A stretch of 23,454 bases of DNA from JBEKYD01 sp049509915. Lineage in GTDB: Bacteria > Acidobacteriota > Terriglobia > Bryobacterales > Bryobacteraceae. The DNA lies in assembly GCA_049509915.1 (NCBI GenBank), contig JBEKZL010000098.1:1-23454 (forward strand). The letters run 5' to 3'. The notes beneath the pieces are model-generated. The model made no database searches and was not told where the DNA came from. It saw nothing but the letters and a program-made list of their open reading frames with translations. The position numbers and the translations under genes are program-made. Of the stretch, positions 1-7,823 are shown piece by piece; within the stretch, counting starts at the first letter, position 1; each line of letters begins with the position of its first letter.

Positions 1-349
1 CCCTGCCGAGGACGCGTCGTGAAATTCAGCGGTTGCTGTGCATCTGGACGGGATCGTGTTGCTACTGCGGCAGCCTTGTCAGGGCGCCTTAGTCGCATCC
101 GATACTTAACGAAGTAATACTATCACTCACTTGGAAAACTCCCCGAGCCGGAACTCACCCACAGATTTTTCTGACGAATCCGTTAATTATAGGAGGGCAC
201 TCTTTCTATTTCAGACTCCAATCACCTGTTTTGGACAATAGTGACTCCAGGATGCCTTTGACAGCGCCGCTCGGCGACGGGTTGATCATCATCAGCTCGG
301 AATGACCGGTTTTCTTCGTCGGAATCCGCACCAGCTTGGATTGGTGGCT
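1..349. other. left-edge region with no convincing gene
   Basis: No convincing gene is visible before the minus-strand gene that ends at 350. The only coding-like item is a short minus-strand reading frame at 206-331 (possible GTG start at 331, TAG stop at 206-208, 41 residues, including the stretch ELMMINPSPSGAVKG). It is in the same frame as the upstream gene, directly after that gene's TGA, and I see no ribosome binding site. It could be a decayed extension, a tiny gene or chance. An AGGAGGG stretch at 191-197 on the plus strand has no start codon at a suitable distance. Confidence 0.4.
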
Positions 350-1963
350 TCAGGCGCCAGTGGTATCTGTGGCGCCGGTGAACCCCGGGCCGCCAGCGGC
401 GACATACCCATGGCTGGCACCGGAAACATCCCGGCTGACCCAGAAAGCATAAAGCTCTCCGGCGGTCACCTGGAAACGGAAACATATCGGTTTGCCCGCC
501 AGCGGCCGCAGGTCGGCGGCCCCTTTCCAAAGCACTGCCTGCTTGGTGGCGTCGGCAGTGAGGGGCACGCTGTTCGCCAAAGTGAATGGCTCGATGGTTC
601 TGCCGTCGTCATCCAGCACTTCGACTCGAAGCTCTCCCGGCTTCACATTGGCATTGACGAAGAGGTAGCGGCCGGAAAACGTGATTGGGCGAGTGGTCAG
701 GATGCCGGGCGGCGCCGTCGTTGGGGGCATCGGGATCCCTGGAGCATCCATGGAGGCAAACCCGTCCCGTCGGAGTCGCGCCAAGCCCGTGCTGGCGCCC
801 GCGTAAGGCCCTCCGCCTTGTGCCGGGGACAGGCCCGAAAAGGCGGTGAAGTAGAAGTGGATCTCGTCGCCCACGATCAGACACAGACCGCCCGCGGAGT
901 GCAGATAGCCTCGATTCCACGTACCCTTCTGGCGCGAACATCGCAAGAACGCGGTTCGGTCGGGACGGTCCCAGGCGAGACCATCCCGGCTGAAAGCGAG
1001 GAACAAGTCGTTGGTCTTGGGGTATCCTTGCGAATACGCAATCTGGTTAGGCGGGCCGAAATAGATGGCGAACAACCCCAGCATGCGGCTTTCATAAGCT
1101 ACGCAGTCCACTTTGTAGAGTTCGGGGCGGTACCAAAGCGCGGAATCGGGCAGATCGAGCGCGTCCGCCGCCGCCCAGAACTTGACGTCCGGTGACGCCC
1201 ATTGGGCGCCCGTCAGGAAGTGCGGATGCTCATAGTAGCTGCGAGTGCGGCCATGACGACTGTCACTAGTGCGGATGCTGTGGGTCCACATCTTGCGGAA
1301 GGGATTGTAGAACATGCCGGAATTGTCGCCGCAAGGGCCTGTGCGCACGCGCCGGGCCCAATGAATGCCGTCCGGGGAAGTGAATAGAAAGCTCTGTTCA
1401 GGATCCGCGGGCAATGGCACTGGGTCGCGGCGCGGCCAAGAGCCTGTGCCGCGGCGAAAATATGCGAACATTTTGAACCGCTCCGAGGGATCGGTCGCCT
1501 CATGATCCAGCCAGACCGTGGACCCGTTGCGCTCATAACCAGGGATCGGGGCCAGGACGCAATTGGTGCCGGGTACTACATCCAGTCCGGGCCGCTGCCA
1601 GTGAATGCCGTCTTCGCTGGTGGCGAGAGCGAAGCCGTCATCATAGCCAGCCACGTACCACAGCTTGTAAAGACGGTCCCTCGGGTCATACCATACGCCG
1701 TCGCTGAAGGGAGCGGCCGCGGGCATCACGCCGCGATTGAGTTCGAGAGGTGTTTCCGGTTTCAGCACCGGCGAGGCCGGATCGATTTCGGGTTTATGGA
1801 AGCGCCGGTGCAAGGTAGTTTCGGCGATCAAATAATCGTCGACAAAGAGCTGCCTGCCGCTGTCGATTGAAATGGGCTCTTCGGCAGCGGCCGGTGCGCC
1901 GGACTGCGCCAAAGGAGAGCCGGCCGAGAGCTGTAGGAATCGTCGACGGGAAACGCCGCTCAA
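350..1963 (-). CDS. Tat-exported FVDDYLI-family protein, copy 1 (putative glycoside-hydrolase-like beta-propeller)
   Basis: The 537-residue product begins with a twin-arginine signal (SRRRFLQLSAG, about residues 5-15), so it should be exported folded. The mature N-terminus carries the FVDDYLI motif (40-46). It is followed by repeated short motifs such as SEDGIHW, RFKMF and GPCGDN and by GTWNRGYLHSAGG, a pattern suggestive of a beta-propeller like clan GH32/43 enzymes. From RRDGFASMDA (398-407) to the end lies a probable beta-sandwich with GELRVEVLDDDG, ending near GASHGY. Two homologues lie in this window (8875-10530 and 11805-13475). Similar proteins occur in Planctomycetes and Acidobacteria, usually without assigned function; that statement is from memory. 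The start is a TTG preceded by GAGG at 8 nt; no other start codon exists upstream in frame. It lies 145 bp after the aldolase gene and probably belongs to the same transcript. Substrate and catalytic residues are unknown. Confidence 0.85.
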   Translation of the reverse strand: MSGVSRRRFLQLSAGSPLAQSGAPAAAEEPISIDSGRQLFVDDYLIAETTLHRRFHKPEIDPASPVLKPETPLELNRGVMPAAAPFSDGVWYDPRDRLYKLWYVAGYDDGFALATSEDGIHWQRPGLDVVPGTNCVLAPIPGYERNGSTVWLDHEATDPSERFKMFAYFRRGTGSWPRRDPVPLPADPEQSFLFTSPDGIHWARRVRTGPCGDNSGMFYNPFRKMWTHSIRTSDSRHGRTRSYYEHPHFLTGAQWASPDVKFWAAADALDLPDSALWYRPELYKVDCVAYESRMLGLFAIYFGPPNQIAYSQGYPKTNDLFLAFSRDGLAWDRPDRTAFLRCSRQKGTWNRGYLHSAGGLCLIVGDEIHFYFTAFSGLSPAQGGGPYAGASTGLARLRRDGFASMDAPGIPMPPTTAPPGILTTRPITFSGRYLFVNANVKPGELRVEVLDDDGRTIEPFTLANSVPLTADATKQAVLWKGAADLRPLAGKPICFRFQVTAGELYAFWVSRDVSGASHGYVAAGGPGFTGATDTTGA

Positions 1964-2108
1964 AAGCTCAACCTCAATCCCGGCCAGAGCGTGGTTCGTA
2001 CTGCCGCCGTGGCGGGCAAGGTAGCCATAGCACGAATACTCCCTTGGGCGGCGCCGGACGCGAATTCTCCGAGATCGGCGGTTCTCGGACCAAACAGCAG
2101 GGCTAACA

Positions 2109-2894
2109 TCAAATTCTCACCGCGCGGGAAGAAGCGGCCCGCGCCTGATTCAGCGCATCGCGCGCGGCCCCGGCGAGAAAGACGTTGTCCAGGCCGAGCG
2201 CGATCAGCGAGTAGCCATCGGAAACCGCCGCCGCGATGTTTTCCGCCGCCGGATGCACGATATGCATGCCGGCTGCTTTACGGTGTGCGCAGCAAGCTTG
2301 CCGGAAACGCGCGAGAGCGCCGACCATTTCGGGACAATCGAGCTGGCCGGTCTTACCGTAGGAACCGCTGAGATCCAGCGGGCCGATGAAGGCCCCATCG
2401 ACGCCAGCCACGTCGAGGATGGCGTCGATCTCGTCGATGCCGTCGCGGTGTTCGATCTGCATGACCAACGCGATCTCCTCATTGGCAGTCCGGATGTATT
2501 CGCTAAAGTCGATGCCATGTAAGTTGGCGCGGCTGTAGCCGTAGCCGCGTTCGCCGAGCGGCGGATACTTGGCTTGACGGATCGCGTTGCGAGCAATTTC
2601 CTCGGAATTCACCATGGGGACGATCAGGCCGCGGGCACCGGCATCGAGAGCGCGCTTGATCCAGATGGTGTCGGCGTAGGGCAGGCGAGCGACCGGAGCG
2701 GAGCCGTAGGCATCGATGGTTCGGAAGACGTTGGTCAGGGTTTCGACGTCGACAGCGCCGTGCTCGAGGTCCACGCAGATCCAGTCGAACCCGAGCCGGC
2801 CGAAGATTTCAGCCGGGGCGGGATGGCCGATCTGCATCCATGCGCCGAAGGCCGGAGTGCGGTCCAGGAGCGCTTTGCGAAGTGAATTGTTCAT
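2109..2894 (-). CDS. HpcH/HpaI-family class II aldolase (2-keto-3-deoxy acid type)
   Basis: This 261-residue cytoplasmic enzyme belongs to the HpcH/HpaI aldolase family, which includes HpaI, GarL and RhmA. Those enzymes cleave 2-keto-3-deoxy or 4-hydroxy-2-keto acids to pyruvate plus an aldehyde. The family's key residues are all visible: His45 in DLEHG, Arg70 in VARLP, the metal-binding Glu148 in QIEHRDGI and Asp174 in IGPLDLS. Length is normal for the family. Its ATG overlaps the TGA of the upstream Asp-box/LamG gene (ATGA, 2891-2894), so the two are probably translationally coupled. With an MFS acid carrier and a 2-hydroxyacid dehydrogenase across the divergent promoter, it plausibly performs the carbon-splitting step of a sugar-acid pathway. 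The exact substrate cannot be read from the sequence. Confidence 0.9.
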   Translation of the reverse strand: MNNSLRKALLDRTPAFGAWMQIGHPAPAEIFGRLGFDWICVDLEHGAVDVETLTNVFRTIDAYGSAPVARLPYADTIWIKRALDAGARGLIVPMVNSEEIARNAIRQAKYPPLGERGYGYSRANLHGIDFSEYIRTANEEIALVMQIEHRDGIDEIDAILDVAGVDGAFIGPLDLSGSYGKTGQLDCPEMVGALARFRQACCAHRKAAGMHIVHPAAENIAAAVSDGYSLIALGLDNVFLAGAARDALNQARAASSRAVRI

Positions 2895-4693
2895 GCGGTT
2901 GCCCGAAAGTTGCCTACCGCCTCGGACGTCCGCAAGTAGCGGTCATAAACTCGGAAGCCGGCGAGTTGCCCGTACAGGGAGGGGGCGACCCTGACCTTCG
3001 GCGCACCGTTGACGTCTTTCAATTCGGGGGAGAAGCGGCCCCACCCGAAATCTCTCACCGCTCCACCGTCGTTGAAAACGCCATCTACGATCCAGGTAAT
3101 GATCCTTGGCCCGGCATCGACGATGGCAGTGATGTTTTGCCATTGGCCGACCCGAAGCGTGCCAGGGTGAGTGCCGGGATCGGAGTCCCAAGCCGATTTA
3201 GTCCGTCCATCGCTCAATAAAAGCTGCAGGGTAGAACGGTCCGTGGTGGTGATAGCGACGCCGCGCCCCGAGTTATCGCGCGCACTGAAGATCGTCTGAC
3301 CGGGGGAGAGTTCGCGGAACCGGACGCGGAATTCGAGCGTAAAGCCGCCGCCTTCGGCGAGGGCGGGGAGGCGAGGCATATCGAATTCGCCCGGCTCATT
3401 CACTTCCAGCACGAGGCCCTTGCGGGTCAGGGTACGATTTTCCCGCTGGGTCCAAACCCCTTCCAGCAGCGTGCGGTCGATCTCGTGCACGCGAGCGATC
3501 GTCTTCTGGGTTTCAGTGACGAAAAACCTGCCGCCGTCCTCGATGAAATCGGGATAGCTCATGCGGGTGTCGGGATTCTCGTCGTAGAGGAGGATTTCCG
3601 GCTCCGACCAATGAATGAAACCGTCCTTTTCGACGCCGCCCGAGATCCAGGCCGGATTGCGATTGAAGTAGTAGTCCCACTTTGCGTTGTGTACAGCTTC
3701 GCCACCGTGATTGTGATACCAGAGCAGGAATTTACCGTTAGAGAACTTCTTGATGAAGTTGGCGGCTCGCGGGTGCTTGACGGCGCGTCCGCCGGGAGTA
3801 TAGGTGGCATACGCCGCCGGCGTCCAACTGTGGCCGCCGTCGCGGCTGTAGGCATGGCAGTTGTAGCCATCGATAGTGCGATACGTGGCGTAGAGCGAAC
3901 CGTCGCTCAATGCGACCAGGTTGGCCTCATCGGATACGGGACCTTTGGGCGCGCGCAGTCCTTCGTCGCCATCGGGCAACAGTTCCCATTTGATTCGGGA
4001 CGGATCGCGTTCGGATAGTATATTGTCGCTGCGCATGAAGCATCCCTGCGACTCCACCATTGCGCCGGGGTTGCCCCACTTACCGACCTTGGCAAACCCG
4101 AACCATACCTTGCCGCGATCGACGATGGGCTTGCCCACGCCCCAGAAGAAGAGCACCTTGCCCGCGTACAGGTTCTCGCGATCGATCCGCATCAGCCGCA
4201 TAGGAATGTAGTGGCGTTGCGATGACCACGTGTGGCCGTTGTCGTCAGAGTACTTGAACGCGTAATGGCCGAGCGTGTCGACGCGTTTGGCCATTGCGGC
4301 CGAATTGCAGCCTTCCACGCGCCGCAGATTGTCCTTGTTATAGGTATAGAAAACGTAGACGCGGCCATAGGGCGTGATCAGCGGCATGACCCATGATGCC
4401 TCCGGACCGTTGGCTGGTTCGATATCGATGAGCGGCGTCCAGGTCTTGCCCTTATCTGTACTGATGGTGGCCACGATGTGCTGGCCCGGTTCGCCCTCCA
4501 CGCCGCGGCCCGTGGTCAGACAGCACAGCCAGTTGCCGTCGCGGGTGATAACGACGTAAGGCTGGTCGACATACCCTTCCTTGGGAATGGCGGGGCCAGT
4601 CTGTATATTGCGCCAATCGCTTCCAGGCGTGACGGTTTGCGCGGCCAAGGGCGGCAGTAGCGGCAACCCACCGAGGAAATCGCGGCGTCTCAC
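2891..4693 (-). CDS. Tat-exported Asp-box (BNR/sialidase-like) protein with C-terminal LamG-like domain
   Basis: With a GTG start at 4693 the product has 600 residues and begins VRRRDFLGGLPLLPPLAAQ, a compact Tat signal. Three Asp-box motifs are visible: STDKGKTW (78-85), SDDNGHTW (149-156) and SRDGGHSW (283-290). They mark a sialidase/BNR-type beta-propeller over roughly residues 25-420. Residues about 448-598 (from FTLEFRVRF to GFRVYDRYL) look like a concanavalin/LamG jelly roll, common in carbohydrate binding. A canonical sialidase FRIP motif is not seen, so true sialidase activity is doubtful. An ATG at 4789 would add 32 residues in front of the Tat signal and would run through the divergent promoter, so I reject it. 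The strong AGGAGGG (4721-4727) is 27 nt from the GTG, which is odd and is discussed separately. This is the first gene of a three-gene minus-strand unit. Confidence 0.8.
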   Translation of the reverse strand: MRRRDFLGGLPLLPPLAAQTVTPGSDWRNIQTGPAIPKEGYVDQPYVVITRDGNWLCCLTTGRGVEGEPGQHIVATISTDKGKTWTPLIDIEPANGPEASWVMPLITPYGRVYVFYTYNKDNLRRVEGCNSAAMAKRVDTLGHYAFKYSDDNGHTWSSQRHYIPMRLMRIDRENLYAGKVLFFWGVGKPIVDRGKVWFGFAKVGKWGNPGAMVESQGCFMRSDNILSERDPSRIKWELLPDGDEGLRAPKGPVSDEANLVALSDGSLYATYRTIDGYNCHAYSRDGGHSWTPAAYATYTPGGRAVKHPRAANFIKKFSNGKFLLWYHNHGGEAVHNAKWDYYFNRNPAWISGGVEKDGFIHWSEPEILLYDENPDTRMSYPDFIEDGGRFFVTETQKTIARVHEIDRTLLEGVWTQRENRTLTRKGLVLEVNEPGEFDMPRLPALAEGGGFTLEFRVRFRELSPGQTIFSARDNSGRGVAITTTDRSTLQLLLSDGRTKSAWDSDPGTHPGTLRVGQWQNITAIVDAGPRIITWIVDGVFNDGGAVRDFGWGRFSPELKDVNGAPKVRVAPSLYGQLAGFRVYDRYLRTSEAVGNFRATA

Positions 4694-4713
4694 GGTTTGT
4701 TTTGATATCTCAC
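4690..4713 (-). CDS. possible 7-codon leader ORF upstream of the Asp-box gene
   Basis: A GTG at 4713 opens a frame of seven sense codons (VRYQNKP) and stops with TGA at 4690-4692. The TGA overlaps the GTG start of the Asp-box gene as GTGA. The strong ribosome binding site AGGAGGG (4721-4727) sits 7 nt before this GTG, ideal for the leader and too far for the gene itself. This fits translational coupling through a leader peptide. The competing view is that the minus-strand transcript starts near 4695-4698 and the gene is read nearly leaderless, in which case this ORF is not transcribed. Confidence 0.25.
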   Translation of the reverse strand: MRYQNKP

Positions 4714-4732
4714 AATTCGGCCCTCCTGTCAA
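4702..4732 (-). promoter_or_regulatory. candidate leftward promoter for the Asp-box/aldolase unit
   Basis: On the minus strand a perfect TTGACA (4727-4732) is followed by weak -10 choices: GATATC at 17-bp spacing or TATCAA (4702-4707) at 19 bp. Either overlaps the TGAGATATCA site. Transcription would begin near 4695-4698, next to the GTG at 4693, implying a nearly leaderless message. The TTGACA also abuts AGGAGGG, so the same bases may instead serve as a ribosome binding site of a longer transcript. Confidence 0.35.
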
Positions 4733-4758
4733 GCAAGCTTGCGGCGTTTGAGATATCA
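4703..4758. promoter_or_regulatory. candidate operator pair: inverted TGAGATATCA sites in a divergent promoter
   Basis: The 10-mer TGAGATATCA occurs on the minus strand at 4703-4712 and on the plus strand at 4749-4758, 46 bp apart centre to centre. Each copy contains the palindrome GATATC. The plus copy lies inside the -35/-10 spacer of the rightward promoter, and the minus copy overlaps the likely -10 region of the leftward promoter. That placement is typical of repressor sites controlling two divergent operons together. The GntR/FCD protein encoded at 10590-11339 is the obvious candidate binder (inference). Confidence 0.5.
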
Positions 4759-4767
4759 CGTTATAAT
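4739..4767 (+). promoter_or_regulatory. sigma70-like promoter for the rightward operon
   Basis: A TTGCGG -35 element (4739-4744) and a perfect TATAAT -10 (4762-4767) are separated by exactly 17 bp. Transcription would start near 4774, only a few bases before the ATG at 4778 and about 263 nt before the MFS gene. The spacer carries one TGAGATATCA site. Confidence 0.6.
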
Positions 4768-4777
4768 CTCTCCCAAC

Positions 4778-5053
4778 ATGCGCAACCATCGAGTCGCTTC
4801 TGTCGCGGCCCTGGTGCCTTTCCTGGCTGCTACCGCGTGGGTCTTGGGGGATTGCAACCGTGCGCTTTTTCCCGGGATCACGCTCCCTATTATCACCAGC
4901 AATTTACCCAAATACGAAACGAACGCCTGGCTGCCAGCGCCCCCGTACGAGGCAGCCGGTCCCGTGCAGAACAAGGTCTCCCTGGACGCCGCGCATCCTT
5001 GTGCAATGTCCGTTCGGGATACGAACGGGGGCCAGCATGTCTACCCAGGTTGA
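4778..5053 (+). CDS. small putative exported protein of unknown function
   Basis: A 91-residue frame opens with ATG at 4778, about 11 nt after the TATAAT box, so its message would be almost leaderless. The N-terminus has a basic start (MRNHR) and a hydrophobic stretch (VASVAALVPFLAATAWVLG), like a Sec signal peptide. The mature part is rich in proline and asparagine and holds two cysteines (Cys26 and the one in HPCAMSV). Its stop overlaps the MFS start by 17 nt, compatible with coupling. I do not recognise a family. It could be a degenerate remnant of a larger gene or simply the leader of the transporter message. Confidence 0.35.
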   Translation: MRNHRVASVAALVPFLAATAWVLGDCNRALFPGITLPIITSNLPKYETNAWLPAPPYEAAGPVQNKVSLDAAHPCAMSVRDTNGGQHVYPG

Positions 5054-6284
5054 CCACGCCGGCCACGCAGCGCTAGCCGGGAAGGCGCAGCAGATTCTGA
5101 TTGAACGCCGCTGGCTGATCGCGCTCCTTCTGTTCGTCGCGGGATTAATCAACTACTTCGACCGCACCATCGTTTCCGTCGCCCTGCCGGTAATTGCGCT
5201 CGATCTACACCTGGGACCCGCCCGCATGGGCGTCCTCCTCTCGGCTTTTTTCTGGTCGTATGCGCTGATGCAGGTGCCGATCGGCTGGCTTTCGGACCGC
5301 TACAACCTGCGCTGGCTGTACGCCGGGTGCTTCGCGCTATGGTCATTCACTTGCGGCCTTACCGGGTTCGCTGCGAGCCTCGGGGTAATGATCGTGCTTC
5401 GCGTGCTGCTGGGAGTTGGTGAATCCATTTACATGCCGGGCGGTATGAAGATGGTCAGCGTCCTGTTCCCACCCAAGGATCGCGGATTGGCCTCCGGCGT
5501 GATCAATTGCGGAACGCGCGCGGGTCTGGCTTTCGGCGCTCCACTGATTGCGGCGTTGGTTGTCGCCTTTGGCTGGAAGAATTCATTCTTCCTGCTGGGC
5601 TTCACGTCCCTTGTCTGGCTGGCGCCCTGGCTGATTGCATTTCCCCGGAGCGCCAGCAGCGTCACCCATGCATCCGGCAAGGGGAACTGGAAACTCTCTA
5701 AAGTGGACCGCAGTCTTCTCGGGATGAGTCTCGCGCACATCGGCTACGGCTACTACTTCTATCTGATGGTGACGTGGCTGCCTTCGTATCTGGTCAAGGT
5801 CCGGCACCTCTCGCTCCAGGAAGCCGGAACATACGCGGTGGTCCCGTATCTCACGTTCATGCTCGCCGAACCGCTCGGCGGATGGATCGCGGACCGGTTC
5901 GTGGCAGCGGGTCACGACGAGATCTTCAGCCGCAAAGCGACCATCACGGTTTCGTACCTGACCAGCGTGATGCTGATCCCGGCAGGACTCGTGGCGAAAA
6001 CCACACCCGCGATCGTGCTCCTGGGCGTAGCGTCCCTGGTGGGGCTTTCGACCGCCAACATTAACGCGCTGGTGCAGCGCATCACGCGCGGCGGCGAGGT
6101 TGGATTCTCAATCGGTGTGTTAAATCTGGCGGGCAACCTGTCCGGCGTGATTGCGCCTCTGGCGACCGGCCTGATCGTCGAGCAGACCGGGTCGTACCTT
6201 CCGGCTTTCGCCGTGGCCGTGGTGGTGCTGCTTGCAGCAATCCCGGTCTACTGGCTGATGGTGACGGGACCGGATCGTGTCTGA
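5037..6284 (+). CDS. MFS transporter, anion:cation symporter-like (organic or sugar acid uptake)
   Basis: This 415-residue inner-membrane protein has the hydrophobicity pattern of a 12-helix major facilitator. Helix 1 ends in INYFDRTIVSVALP (38-51) and loop 2-3 holds GWLSDRYNLRW (83-93), the MFS motif A. The NYFDR signature and length resemble the anion:cation symporter family that includes glucarate/galactarate and hexuronate carriers; specificity cannot be read. I chose ATG 5037 because a GTG at 4860 would add 59 polar residues without a signal, whereas ATG 5037 is preceded by GGGG and sits just before the first helix. It overlaps the small ORF at 4778-5053. It is followed after 98 bp by a GH32 gene, suggesting that the carrier imports a product of the same pathway. 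Confidence 0.88.
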   Translation: MSTQVDHAGHAALAGKAQQILIERRWLIALLLFVAGLINYFDRTIVSVALPVIALDLHLGPARMGVLLSAFFWSYALMQVPIGWLSDRYNLRWLYAGCFALWSFTCGLTGFAASLGVMIVLRVLLGVGESIYMPGGMKMVSVLFPPKDRGLASGVINCGTRAGLAFGAPLIAALVVAFGWKNSFFLLGFTSLVWLAPWLIAFPRSASSVTHASGKGNWKLSKVDRSLLGMSLAHIGYGYYFYLMVTWLPSYLVKVRHLSLQEAGTYAVVPYLTFMLAEPLGGWIADRFVAAGHDEIFSRKATITVSYLTSVMLIPAGLVAKTTPAIVLLGVASLVGLSTANINALVQRITRGGEVGFSIGVLNLAGNLSGVIAPLATGLIVEQTGSYLPAFAVAVVVLLAAIPVYWLMVTGPDRV

Positions 6285-6382
6285 TGGAAACACACGCGGA
6301 ACCTGCGTTGGCACCCCCATCGCAAGTTACTCCCCGGCAAAAGGATTAGTCCCGAATTTCTATCGGACCTGAGGGTACCCAA

Positions 6383-7822
6383 ATGGAACTTGATCGCAGA
6401 CAGTTCGCGAAACTCGCCGCCGCAGCGGCCGCCCTTCCCGCCGCAACGGCGGAAACCGAACGCGACTACAACGAGCGGCTCCGGCCCCAGTTTCACTTTT
6501 CGCCGAAGAGGGGCTGGACCAACGACCCGAACGGACTGGTCTTCTACAAGGGCGAATACCACATGTTCTTCCAGCACAACCCCTTCGATGTGAAGTGGGG
6601 AAACATGACTTGGGGGCACGCAGTCAGTCCGGACATGGTCCACTGGACGCAACTGGACGACGCATTGCATCCCGACAAGATGGGCACCATGTTTTCCGGT
6701 TCCGCGGTGGTGGACTGGCGCAACACGGCTACCTTGCAAAAGGGCGATGAGAAGACCATCGTCCTCATTTACACGGCGGCCGGCGGTACCAACCAGGAGT
6801 CCAGGGGGAAGCCGTACACACAATGCGTCGCCTACAGCACGGACCGGGGCCGCAGTTTCACCAAATATGCCGGCAATCCGGTGGTGCCGAACATCGTGGG
6901 CAGCAACCGCGATCCGAAGGTCGCCTGGTACGCGCCCACCAGTCAGTGGATCATGGCCCTGTTCCTGGATGGCAGTACGTATGGGTTCCTCTCCTCCCCC
7001 GACCTGAAAAAGTGGAGGCTGATGCAGACCATTAGTGTGCCCAACACCCGCGAGTGTCCGGACTTCTTCGAGATGGCAGTGGAGAATGAGGGGGGCGAAA
7101 AGAAATGGATCTTTACGGGAGCCAACGGCAACTACCTGGTCGGAGCGTTCGACGGAAAACGATTCACTCCGGAGGTCATGACACAATCGGTACAAGCGGG
7201 CGCGAACTATTACGCGGTGCAGACCTTCAGCGACCTACCGGATGGGCGACGCGTGCAGGTGGCGTGGATGAACGGCGGGCAATATCCCGGTATGCCATTC
7301 AACCAGCAGATGAGTTGTCCCTACGAATTTCGACTGCGGAAGTATGGCTACAATTCGTACCGGATCTTCGCGTTTCCGATTCGCGAGATCGACGCATTGC
7401 GTGGGCAGCCCCGTACCTGGAAAGATGTCACGATAGCGCCGGGAGAGAATCCGCTTGCCGGGATGAAGGGCGACCTATGGGATATTGTCGCCGAGATCGA
7501 GCCGGGCGCAGCTAGAGAATTCGGGTTCAAGATCCGGGGACGAAAGGTGAACTACACGATCAATGAACAAGCCCGAGACAATGCCCTGGCAAGCGCACAA
7601 CACAGTGCGCAACTGGGACTCAAGGACGGCAGGCTCCAATTACGGATTCTGGTGGACCGGACTTCGGTGGAGGTCTTTGGCAACGGCGGCGAACTCGCGA
7701 TCCCCTGTTGCTTCCTGCCGGATGAAAACAACCTCGGCCTGGAATTTTACTCCGTTGCTGGAGCCGCACGCATCGTCTCTTTGCACATTTACCCGATGCA
7801 CTCGATCTGGCGACAGGGTTGA
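6383..7822 (+). CDS. Tat-exported glycoside hydrolase family 32 (fructan/beta-fructosidase-like)
   Basis: The 479-residue protein starts with a Tat signal (DRRQFAKLAAAAAALPAATA, 4-23). It then shows a full GH32 catalytic set: nucleophile Asp48 in WTNDPNG (45-51), transition-state stabiliser Asp177 in RDPK and acid/base Glu224 in ECPDFF. Further family marks are FSGSAVVD (104-111) and the C-terminal beta-sandwich motif LVDRTSVEVFGNGGE. GH32 enzymes release fructose from sucrose, levan or inulin; an exo-acting fructosidase is the default expectation, but the substrate is inferred only. A GAGG ribosome site lies about 9 nt before the ATG. The stop is followed two bases later by the start of the next gene, so they are co-translated. 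A second, divergent GH32 lies at 17948-19414. Confidence 0.93.
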   Translation: MELDRRQFAKLAAAAAALPAATAETERDYNERLRPQFHFSPKRGWTNDPNGLVFYKGEYHMFFQHNPFDVKWGNMTWGHAVSPDMVHWTQLDDALHPDKMGTMFSGSAVVDWRNTATLQKGDEKTIVLIYTAAGGTNQESRGKPYTQCVAYSTDRGRSFTKYAGNPVVPNIVGSNRDPKVAWYAPTSQWIMALFLDGSTYGFLSSPDLKKWRLMQTISVPNTRECPDFFEMAVENEGGEKKWIFTGANGNYLVGAFDGKRFTPEVMTQSVQAGANYYAVQTFSDLPDGRRVQVAWMNGGQYPGMPFNQQMSCPYEFRLRKYGYNSYRIFAFPIREIDALRGQPRTWKDVTIAPGENPLAGMKGDLWDIVAEIEPGAAREFGFKIRGRKVNYTINEQARDNALASAQHSAQLGLKDGRLQLRILVDRTSVEVFGNGGELAIPCCFLPDENNLGLEFYSVAGAARIVSLHIYPMHSIWRQG

Positions 7823-7823
7823 A

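Noticed and set aside
302..1195. 297-residue plus-strand frame opposite FVDDYLI copy 1
   Set aside because: Antisense shadow with low-complexity Arg/Gly-rich translation and no ribosome binding site.
2891..4789. ATG at 4789 as start of the Asp-box protein
   Set aside because: It would place 32 residues before the Tat signal and put the coding sequence through the divergent promoter and a TTGACA box.
4860..5036. N-terminal extension of the MFS transporter from a GTG at 4860
   Set aside because: It adds 59 polar, Arg/Pro-rich residues in front of the first membrane helix and has a poor initiation context compared with ATG 5037.
6248..7195. 315-residue minus-strand frame
   Set aside because: Antisense to GH32 gene 1 with its full catalytic motif set.
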